Assembly: GCA_036023115.1 (NCBI GenBank)
Contig: JAYKKT010000076.1
Span: 620,001-684,000, forward strand
Origin: Brasenia schreberi
Lineage: Eukaryota > Streptophyta > Magnoliopsida > Nymphaeales > Cabombaceae
DNA length: 64,000 nt
Direction of reading: 5' to 3'
This document shows, one piece after another, positions 54,826 through 63,163 of this stretch. How positions within the stretch are numbered: the stretch's first letter is position 1; each line of letters starts with the position of its first letter. The notes under the pieces were generated by a model that was given only the letters and a program-made list of their open reading frames with translations, ran no database searches and was not told where the DNA came from. Position numbers and translations under genes: made by a program.

Positions 54826-57696
54826 TTAGACTCGGAATAGGAGGTCTAAATCGTAGGTCTCTTCTAAGACAGGCTCCGGGGCACCCTTGACCCAGGTGGT
54901 CACAGGGGGTGGCTCCGGCGGTATTCGGGGAGTATAGCCGATCCCATATCGGCTTGGGTTGGCCCTAGGAAGGATGGGCTCTAGGAGACCCTGGTTTTGT
55001 GCCCCTAGACTCTTGTAGGGCGTGTAGCCCATGTTCAATAACATGTTCCACGACCTTTTGTTTTTTGAAAAGATGGGATACAAGTCGTGGTCCTGGAACA
55101 TGCTATCGTCCATATTAGGCTCGTTGGGCCTTTTGTCCAGGGGTTTTGGAAATAGGGAACGTATGGGTTTTCCTAGGAGGATTAGAGTCGGGAGGGGGCC
55201 TGCTTTGGGCGGCCCCTTCACACATACAACCTTCCTAGGGTTGTTCAACATGAGCCGAGGTGGCTCAACCATAATTTGCCCCAGGTTAGCCTCATGGGCT
55301 TGGGAGCTTGATAAACAAGGGGAGTTTATGATCCCCTGAAGCTGTGGGTGACTCTCACCTAGGATCACTACGACTTGGTCCCTAAAAGGGATCTTGACAC
55401 ACCTGTGGAAGGTGGATGGCATAGCGCACAAACTGTGTATCCAGGGTCTTCCCAGCAACAGGTTATAATGGGGGTGGATGTCCAAGACATGGAACACCCC
55501 CGTGTGTTCGATCCCTCCTGTTTCCATTGGGAGTTCGATGGATCCTAAAGGCCTAGACGCATTCCCATCGTATCCAGTGATAACGATAGGGCTTGGGTTT
55601 ACTGAAGTCAAGGTGACTCCGATTTTGTACGCCACGTGAAGTGGAAGGATGTTGAGCCCTCCTCCACCATCGACTAGGCACCTGTCCAGAGAGTGGTTGT
55701 TTAGAACCACCTCGATATGCAGGGCCTGGTTATGGGTTTCGTAGGGTCTATCTACATCATCTTCCGAAAAGGTGATGGGCAATTTTGCTCCTAATAAAGC
55801 TACTTGGGCAGACAAGGACTCCGGACTTATGTTCGAATCAACCTTGGCCCTTTCTAGAATTTTCTCTAAGACAAGTCTATGCCTAGGCGAGGTTTTGATA
55901 AGCTCTAGGATAGACATGTGAATAGGAATCTTTGAAAGGTGGTTTTCGAAATCATAAGGATTTAGGATGACTTTGTCCTTATCTGCTTTTGGCAGACCAC
56001 TAGGGATACATGCTTTTGAGGGGCCAGGCACACTGACCACCTTTTGAGCACCTTCAAGGTGCGGGGGTTGATAGATCCTCCCGGATCTAGTGACTTCCCC
56101 CACGACCAGCCTAGGGTTCGCGCTAAACTTGGCTCTAAGGATGAGCTGAGGAGAACCTTGGATTTTCAAAAATGGTTTTACCGGGGTTTCCACTTTTGGT
56201 GGTCCCCGAATGACGACTTGGGTGGGCCTCTTGTATAATACAAGGATGGGCGCACAAGTAGGTCGACCAGGTTCTGGTTTTTGCGCTAGTTCCTTGGAAA
56301 TGGTGAGGGTACATACCTCCTTTCCTTTCCCACTACCACTGGCGTGTTTGGGAAAGGGTTCCTTCAAGATAGCTTGAGGTGGCTCAGGTTCCGCAGTGAC
56401 CTGGAGCCGGCCTTCTACTATCAAGTTCTCAATTTTATTTAGAAGAGAGAAGCAGCGTTTGGTATCATGGCCTTTGAGCCGATGATACTTGCAAAATCGG
56501 TTTAAATACCCCCCTTTGGAAGTGACTCCTTCGGGGATTTCAGGGAGTTCGATCATGCCCTGGGCAAGTAAGAGGTCTAGGACCTCCGACACAGGTTGCC
56601 CCAGCGGAGTGTACTCCCGTTTTTCAACCAGTTTTTGAAAATTACGTTCTCTCTTATTTTCTAATTTTTCAAAATTTTTAGAAGTGCCCGCCATGCCTGG
56701 ATCCACCCGGACATTGGCGATTTTATGGGGCTTTGCCCCTTTGTCCGTCGTGGGCAGCCCATATGCGATGGGCTTTTCCAAACGGGTTTTTGGAACGGCA
56801 CTTCCTTTCCATAAGTGGTCGTATGTCCCTTTTCGTAAGTTGGTTTCGAAAAGGGAGGCCTTTTTAATCAACTTATGGAAAGTTGAAATCTCATGGAGCG
56901 AGAGAAGGGTTTTTAACTCGCTTTTAAAATTATCCAGGATGAGCATTACTGCGCATCCTTCGGATATGGGCTCTCGCACTTGGCCCAAAAGCGACCTCCA
57001 TCTTATAATGAAGGCATGCACGTCTTCGTTCATGCCTTGCTTTGTATCCCTTAAGGTATTTAGGGTTGGCGTGACTTCTACGTTGTGTGCAAATCTTTGC
57101 ATGGAGCAGTTCGCTAACTCTTGAAAAGTAACGAACTGGCTTAAGTCGCAGGAAGCCAGCCATTTGGCAGCTGTGCCTTTAAGGGATAGAGGGAACCAAT
57201 ACACCCATTTCATCGAGTCCTTTTTCTTCTTATGGGCTCGACGTGAGAAAAGCTGCAAGTGAGACCTAGGGTCTCCCATGCCATCATACCGATGGAAGTT
57301 CGGTATTTCATCGTCACTGTCTGTTTCGTAATCCATAGGAAGGAAATCAGACAGGGCGTAGCTTCTTTTCTCTTTATTCTGCCCTTTCAGCAACTGCTGT
57401 AGGGCTTTACGGTCCTTTTGTGTGAAGGACTCGTGGTATTGGTTGCCTTCCATTACGGAGCACTCTTTTTGCTTGCGAGGTTTTTCAGATTTCTTTTTAG
57501 GCCTTTGTTCACCGTTCGATGAACATGAAACACCTACTTCAGCCTCTTGGCTGAGAGCATCGATTTTGGCCTCAAACTCCCTTCTCAAGTCCTCGATTTC
57601 ATCTAGTTTTATTTTGTTTTTGAAAATCCCCCTAGAGTGAGAACTTGATGCGCATGAGCCTTGGCTCGACACTTCACTTGGATTGGATTTTGACAT
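54826..57696 (-). CDS. Tat-6 gag-protease
   Basis: The ATG at 57696 (MSKSNPSEVSSQGSCASSS) is chosen because it is the first ATG after an acceptor-like TACTTAG and is shared with Tat-7. It is one open frame of about 956 codons: a coiled-coil-like N-terminus (DLRREFEAKIDALSQEAE), retrotransposon gag core (FHRYDGMGDPRSHLQLFSRR, WVYWFPLSLKGTAAKWLAS), a zinc knuckle RFCKYHRLKGHDTKRCF (C-x2-H-x4-H-x4-C), a Pro-rich linker, and a retropepsin with CLVDGGGGLNILP and NLLLGRPWIHSL. The protease site is D-G-G instead of D-T/S-G. It ends at 54826, 166 nt before pol begins. Confidence 0.88.
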   Translation of the reverse strand: MSKSNPSEVSSQGSCASSSHSRGIFKNKIKLDEIEDLRREFEAKIDALSQEAEVGVSCSSNGEQRPKKKSEKPRKQKECSVMEGNQYHESFTQKDRKALQQLLKGQNKEKRSYALSDFLPMDYETDSDDEIPNFHRYDGMGDPRSHLQLFSRRAHKKKKDSMKWVYWFPLSLKGTAAKWLASCDLSQFVTFQELANCSMQRFAHNVEVTPTLNTLRDTKQGMNEDVHAFIIRWRSLLGQVREPISEGCAVMLILDNFKSELKTLLSLHEISTFHKLIKKASLFETNLRKGTYDHLWKGSAVPKTRLEKPIAYGLPTTDKGAKPHKIANVRVDPGMAGTSKNFEKLENKRERNFQKLVEKREYTPLGQPVSEVLDLLLAQGMIELPEIPEGVTSKGGYLNRFCKYHRLKGHDTKRCFSLLNKIENLIVEGRLQVTAEPEPPQAILKEPFPKHASGSGKGKEVCTLTISKELAQKPEPGRPTCAPILVLYKRPTQVVIRGPPKVETPVKPFLKIQGSPQLILRAKFSANPRLVVGEVTRSGRIYQPPHLEGAQKVVSVPGPSKACIPSGLPKADKDKVILNPYDFENHLSKIPIHMSILELIKTSPRHRLVLEKILERAKVDSNISPESLSAQVALLGAKLPITFSEDDVDRPYETHNQALHIEVVLNNHSLDRCLVDGGGGLNILPLHVAYKIGVTLTSVNPSPIVITGYDGNASRPLGSIELPMETGGIEHTGVFHVLDIHPHYNLLLGRPWIHSLCAMPSTFHRCVKIPFRDQVVVILGESHPQLQGIINSPCLSSSQAHEANLGQIMVEPPRLMLNNPRKVVCVKGPPKAGPLPTLILLGKPIRSLFPKPLDKRPNEPNMDDSMFQDHDLYPIFSKNKRSWNMLLNMGYTPYKSLGAQNQGLLEPILPRANPSRYGIGYTPRIPPEPPPVTTWVKGAPEPVLEETYDLDLLFRV

Positions 57697-57841
57697 GCTT
57701 TTCAAGCTTTTTCAAAATTTCCTAAGTACAAGCAAAGAAAAACAAGTTTAAAACGACACCTTTTTACAAAATTTTTGCAAGACTTCTACAAGCAAACTCG
57801 ATTTTTGAAAAGGCTCACGTCCCACCGGGCGTGCCAATCTC

Positions 57842-57909
57842 TGTAGACGCGCGAAAATCCCCGCGTTCCAATCTCTGTAGACGTGCGAAAATCCCCGCCT
57901 CTTCGCCTC
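57842..57909. repeat. 34-bp duplication of the LTR-PBS junction in Tat-6
   Basis: TGTAGACGCGCGAAAATCCC with CCAATCTC after it occurs at 57842-57875, and a second TGTAGACGTGCGAAAATCCC starts at 57876. The PBS (minus strand TTGGCACGCCCGGTGGGAC) lies just left of the first copy. The duplicated unit is the last 26 or so bases of the LTR plus eight bases of the PBS leader. Confidence 0.8.
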
Positions 57910-58503
57910 TTTCAGGGCTTGGAGTGGATCTTCTCGTGTGTTTAAGGCCTATGTATACAAATTGGGCGTGCCAGCTAGCTTACTTAAGCTAGCGAAGATA
58001 TTTTTACCACTGACTTCTAAATGTGGCGACTGTGAGCAAGTAAGCTCTTGTCGTCGCAGACCTTCTTGCACCGATGCGCAAGGGTCAGTCTGTACGCTTT
58101 GCAAAAATCGAGTTTTGGAGAGAAAGTCTACGAAGCGGTTCGAGGTGTCTATTTCGGGTCTTTAAGATGCGGTTGCATGTTTTAGATCACGTGGATTTGC
58201 ACGTGCCTAAGTCTTTTCTTTTATCCCTTTTCGGGCCACCTAGTTTGTGTGTTATGAACACTCCACTACATGGGCGAATTCGAGCGGGGCTTGCTTTGAT
58301 GCAATATGCGTCCTACCTCGTGGTATGGCGTAGATGCAATGCAAACTCACGCTACTCCAAAGGGAAAACCCGAAATGTAAAGACAATACTGAAGGGAAAT
58401 AACAGAAGGGAAATAACCGAAGGGAAATAACCGAAGGGAAATGACCGAAGGGAGGTATGTATATAGCTTATGTATATGAGCCCTTACTCGGGTCTTGCAA
58501 ATA

Positions 58504-58956
58504 AGAGCGAAGGCTCAATGTGGGTGCGTGCTTGAATTGAAAGACTTACACACACGACATGAAATTAAACCCAAATATAAATTGCAGTATGGCCTTGACT
58601 AAGGTCTTGGGAATAAGAGCGGAGGCTCAATGTGTGTGAGAGTGCTTGAATTGAAAGACTACCCACACGACATAAATAAAACCCAAATATAACTGCAATA
58701 AGGCCTTTACTAAGGTCTTGGGAGTAAGAGCGAAGGCTCAATGTGTGTGAAAGTGCTTGAATTAAAAGACTTACTCACACGACATGAAATGAAACCCAAA
58801 TAGTATAGGTCGGCCCTTACTTGGGTCTTTCAAATAAGAGCGAAAGCTCAATGTGTGTGAGTGCTTTAATTGAAAGACTTACTCACACGACATGAAATGA
58901 AACCCAAATAGTATAGGTCGGCCCTTACTTGGGTCTTTCAACTAAGAGCGAAGGCT
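58504..58956 (-). repeat. Stem-loop repeat array in Tat-6 5' LTR, five units
   Basis: Cores at 58504, 58617, 58728, 58838 and 58946. Loops read GAAG, GGAG, GAAG, GAAA and GAAG; the stems GAGC and GCTC are unchanged in all five. Confidence 0.87.
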
Positions 58957-59223
58957 CAATGTGTGTGAGTGCTTGAATTGAAAGACAACACACCCAACAT
59001 AAACAAAACCCTTCGAAAATGAAAGTATATATATACACTTATGTATTAGGGGCTGATTAGGCCCGTGTGTGTTCAAAATCGTGCACGACTAAGAGAGTGC
59101 ACGTGTGTGGTTGTGCCAAGCCACGTTATTACAAGCGGGGGGAGACTATGCTCCGTTATTACAACCCCGTATCAAATTGAATCTCAAGCAAGTGTACAAC
59201 TAAAGACCGAGTTTAGACACTTA

Positions 59224-59231
59224 CGAGTAGC
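59224..59231 (-). other. Conserved splice-donor-like site in Tat-6 5' LTR
   Basis: The sense strand reads ACCAGCTACTC|GTAAGTG followed by TCTAAAC. The acceptor-like TACTTAG|G before the gag ATG is at about 57723, giving a hypothetical intron of about 1.5 kb that would remove the stem-loop array, U5 hairpin and PBS. Confidence 0.45.
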
Positions 59232-59928
59232 TGGTCCGTAGAGGTCTTGCTTGAGCGTGGGCTTGGCCTTGGGCTGCAAACGGGAGCTCCGCGAAGATAG
59301 GTGATCAAAGGTGCTGGCCGACTGCAAGTGGGGCGCGGGATGGGCGCCTCAAAGGTGGCCGGTGGCAAGTGGATGTCGCCTCGAGGTGGGGGGTTAAAAG
59401 GGGCTAAATAAGTGGGTTTTTTAGGGTCACTAGGGGAGTTGAGAGTTTAGGGAAACTGGACCTAAAGGAGGGTTTGTGGGAAGGCCGAATGGGACACCTA
59501 GGGGGAGGCCGAATGGGATATGATGGCTAGGTAATGGCCAGCAGTTTGGGCTATGCTGGGTTCGGCTAAGTGAAAACGGTGGTGGCAAAAGGGCTGAGAT
59601 GAGGATAGGGTAGGTGTCTAGGAGTGGAGAGGTGGAAGAGAAGGGCTTTGATGGAGTTAGGGTACTTACCGAATGGGGAGAGGCAGTGGAAGGCAATGAG
59701 AAGCAGGCGGGCAGGTGGGCTCTTGGCTGGTTCGGTTGGGTGAAGGTGGTGGCATCCAGCTGGGTAATGGTGGTGGATGGAAGAGGGAAGGTGGCGGTGC
59801 AGGTGGTGCCGGTGGAGAGTGGAGCAGTTGGGGAGTGGAGCAGGCGGACAGGTTGGAGAGTGGAGTCGGCTGGGCTGAGGTGAGGGCTCCCTTCGCTTTT
59901 TTCCAAACCCGCCCCCAAAGGGGAGGGG

Positions 59929-59938
59929 TTTAAATAGG
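59929..59938 (-). promoter_or_regulatory. TATA-like box in Tat-6 5' LTR
   Basis: Sense-strand CTATTTAAAC upstream of the P/S/T-rich leader. A second candidate, CATAAATGGAGG, lies about 630 bp further upstream beside the GGATC block. Which one is used cannot be told from sequence. Confidence 0.4.
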
Positions 59939-61167
59939 GGATGGGTAGGTCGGTTAGGGCTGGGCTGAGGGTAGTGGTTAGGTGGTTTAGGTAGGGTGGT
60001 ATGTAGATAAGGTGGGCTGGAAAGGGTTGGGCCAGATATTTTAAAACTAGGGGTTTGGGTAGATTGTGGGCTAAGGGTGGTTTAGGGGTTTAGGGCTAGG
60101 TTAGGTGGTTGGGTTTTAGGGTGAAGTTTAGTGAGCTAGGTTAGGTGATTAGGCTAGGTTTAGGCTAGGATTAGGGAAATTAATCTAGGTTTAGGGAAGG
60201 ATTAGGGAAGTGGGTTAGGTGATTAGGTTGGGATTAGGCCGGGATTAGGGAAGTGGGTTAGGTGATTAGGTTGGGATTAGGGGTGGATTAGGGGTTTAGG
60301 CTAGGATTAGTCATTTTGGGTTAGGTTTAGGTGAGGGAGCTCCCTTAGCATGGCCCATAGACCTTGATCACCCCATGTTGGTGCAGCCCTAGGTTAGGTT
60401 TTAGCTAATTACAAGCTTAAACCCACTCAATTAGGCTAACCCACATGTTTAAACCCAAACTTGACACACAAGTCAAGCTTAATACAACACTCTTGATATT
60501 TTTCACCCCCACTCTCTCTCATTCCCAATATCCCACGTGAATTTCAAGTGGGCCCCACCTCCATTTATGAGAAGGTGATGTGGGCCATGGATATGGATAT
60601 TGGATTGGATCTCTGGATCCAAATCCAAATCCAAGTCCACATATGGGTTTGGATTGGAATCTGGATATATATGGTCCAGATCCAATCCAAACTGAACTCT
60701 GACTCCTTCGAGCTGGGTTCGAAACGGACGATTCGTGCGGGGCCTGACAGCATCAGTACTCCGTCTGCGTTGGGTCTTCGCCAACATGGTCGTCCGCCTC
60801 CGTTTCTGCCTTCCGGAGATGACTTCAAATGCTATTTTGATAAGAACAGGGTCTTGGACGTTCGAGATCCTGGGGTGTGAATCAGATACAAGAGTTGCTG
60901 TGCCGGGCTCGATGTGTGCTCCGGTTCTGGGCTCTTTTTAGCTCTCCTGGTCCTGTCTTGATCGGGCCAAGCCGCTCCGGGGTTTCAAAACATGTTTTAA
61001 AAGGGTTTTAAAAGCTATATTGTACATTTTCGAAAGACAAAGTTTAAAACATATATACAGGGTTGCCTGGAAGGCTCCTGGGTTTCCAGACTCAAAATGG
61101 CCCTTTGGGGCTGCTTGTACAAAACCAGATTTGTTTAAGAAATTCGTGGGATTTCGGGGTGTTTACA

Positions 61168-61884
61168 CTTAGTCAAGGCCATACTACAATTTATATTTGG
61201 GTTTAATTTCATGTCGTGTGTGTAAGTCTTTCAATTCAAGCACACACCCACATTGAGCCTTCGCTCTTATTTGCAAGACCCGAGTAAGGGCTCATATACA
61301 TACTCTATATACATATCTCCCTTCGGCTTTTATATTTCAAGTCATTTCCCTTCGGTTATTTCACTTCAGTATTGTCTGTACATTTCGGGCTTTCCCTTTG
61401 GAGTAGCGTGAGTTTGCATTGCATTTACGCCATACCACGAGGTAGGACGCATATTGCATCAAAGCAAGCCCCGCTCGAATTCGCCCATGTAGTGGAGTGT
61501 TCATAACACACAAACTAGGTGGCCCAAAAAGGGATAAAAGAAAAGACTTAGGCACGTGCAAATCCACGTGATCTAAAACATGCAATCGCATTTTAAAGAC
61601 CCGGAATAGACACCTCGAACCGCTTCGTAGGCTTTCTATCCCAAAACTCGATTTTTGCAAAGCGTACAGACTGACCCTTGCGCACCGGTACAAGAAGGTC
61701 TACGACGATAAGAGCTTACTTGCTCACAGTCGCCACGTTTAGAAGTCAGTGTTAAAAATATCTTCGCTAGCTTAGGTAAGCTAGCTGGCACGCCCTGTTT
61801 GCATACATAGGCCTTAGACACACGAGAGGATCCGCTCCGAGCCCTGAAGAGGCGAGAGGCGTGGATTTTTTTCACGCGTCTATA
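61168..61884 (+). repeat. Tat-7 5' LTR, right-hand part
   Basis: It holds one stem-loop unit (GAGCCTTCGCTC, about 61255), decayed 14-bp repeats (61315-61375), a conserved U5 block and the U5 hairpin (61766-61785), and ends CGCGTCTATA. The PBS TTGGCATGCCCGGCGGGAC follows at 61889. Confidence 0.8.
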
Positions 61885-62025
61885 GAGATTGGCATGCCCG
61901 GCGGGACGTGAGCCTTTCAAAAATGAAGTTTTTAAGTAGAAGTCTTGCGAAAATTTTGAAAAGGGTGTCGTTTTAACTTGTTTTCTTTGCTTGTACTTAG
62001 GACATTTTGAAAAAGCTTGAAAAGC

Positions 62026-63163
62026 ATGTCAAAATCCAATCCAAGTGAAGTGTCGAGCCAAGGCTCATGCGCATCAAGTTCTCACACTAGGAGGATTTTC
62101 AAAAACAAAAGAAAACTAGATGAAATTGAGGACTTGAGAAGGGAGTTTGAGGCCAAAATCGATGCTCTCAGCCAAGAGGCTGAAGTAGGCGATTCATGTT
62201 CATCAAACGGTGAACAAAGGCCTAAAAAGAAATCTGAAAAACCTCGCAAGCAAAAAGAGGCCTCCGTAATGGAAGGCAACCAATACCACGAGTCCTTCAC
62301 ACAAAAGGACCGTAAAGCCCTACAGCAGTTGCTGAAAGGGCAGAATAAAGAGAAAAGAAACTACGCCCTGTCTGATTTCCTTCCTATGGATTACGAAACA
62401 GACAGTGACAATGAAATACCGAACTTCCATCGGTATGATGGCATGGGAGACCCTAGGTCTCACTTGCAGCTTTTCTCACGTCGAGCCCATAAAAAGAAAA
62501 AGGACTCGATGAAATGGGTGTATTGGTTCCCTCTATCCCTTAAAGGCACAGCTGCCAAATGGCTGGCTTCCTACGACTTAAGCCAGTTCGCTACTTTTGA
62601 AGAGTTAGCGAACTGCTTCATGCAAAGATTTGCACAAAACGTAGAAGTCACGCCAACCCTGAATACCTTAAGGGATAGAAAGCAAGGCATGAACGAAGAC
62701 GTACATGCCTTCATTATAAGATGGAGGTCGCTTTTGGGCCAAGTGCGAGAGCCCATATCCGAAGGATGCGCAGTAATGCTCATCCTGGATAATTTTAAAA
62801 GTGAGTTAAAAACCCTTCTCTCGCTCCATGAGATTTCAACTTTCCATAAGTTGATCAAAAAGGCCTCCGTTTTCGAAACCAACTTGCGAAAAGGGACATA
62901 CGATCACCTTTGGAAAGGAAGTGCCGTTCCAAAAACCCATTTGGAAAAGCCCATCGCATATGGGCTGCCCACGACGGACAAAGGGGCAAAGCCCCACAAA
63001 ATCGCCAATGTCCGGGTGGATCCAGGCATGGCGGGCACTTCCAAAAATTTTGAAAAATTAGAAAATAAGAGGGAACGCAATTTTCAAAAACTGGTTGAAA
63101 AACGGGAGTATACTCCGCTGGGGCAACCTGTGTCGGAGGTCCTAGACCTCCTACTTGCCTAGG
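62026..63163 (+). pseudogene. Tat-7 gag, truncated
   Basis: ATG 62026 is preceded by a strong acceptor-like TTTGCTTGTACTTAG ending at 62000. 378 codons are open and nearly identical to Tat-6 gag: DLRREFEAKIDALSQEAE, RYDGMGDPRSHLQLFSRR, GTAAKWLASYDLSQFATFEE and EVLDLLLA. It ends before the zinc knuckle at the LTR start TGTAAACACC (63164). CTAGG (63159-63163) is the expected target-site duplication of Tat-8. Confidence 0.85.

Larger units (their letters stand above)
46592..61167 (-). mobile_element. Tat-6: nearly intact Tat-lineage gypsy retrotransposon
   Basis: About 14.6 kb on the minus strand. The LTRs at 46592-49856 and 57876-61167 are nearly identical, differing by scattered bases, a 14-bp and a roughly 11-bp indel and repeat-copy number. 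Internal order on the sense strand: PBS, gag-protease (57696-54826), pol (54660-51026), 3' non-coding region, polypurine tract. The 3' LTR (left) has lost its terminal 20 or so bases together with the neighbouring parts of Tat-5 and the target. The right flank begins inside the Tat-7 LTR, so Tat-6 probably inserted there. It is the youngest element in the window by LTR similarity. Confidence 0.88.
57876..61167 (-). repeat. Tat-6 5' LTR (3,292 bp)
   Basis: It is the near-identical partner of 46592-49856. It contains the U5 hairpin (57974-57993), 14-bp repeats (58386-58452), a five-unit stem-loop array (58504-58956), donor-like sites (59224, 59669), a P/S/T-rich frame (59918-59430), a TATA-like box (59929), a TTTAGGG-rich stretch (59950-60340), an upstream TATA-like position (about 60562) and the GGATC block (60590-60690). 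Confidence 0.9.
61168..63163 (+). mobile_element. Tat-7: gypsy element on the plus strand, partial LTR plus gag
   Basis: Sequence after the Tat-6 terminus begins in mid-LTR (CTTAGTCAAGGCC, matching the complement of about 58600), runs to an LTR end at 61884, then a PBS and gag. The left part of its LTR is missing, consistent with Tat-6 insertion plus a deletion. Gag stops at 63163 where a new LTR start appears. Confidence 0.8.
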
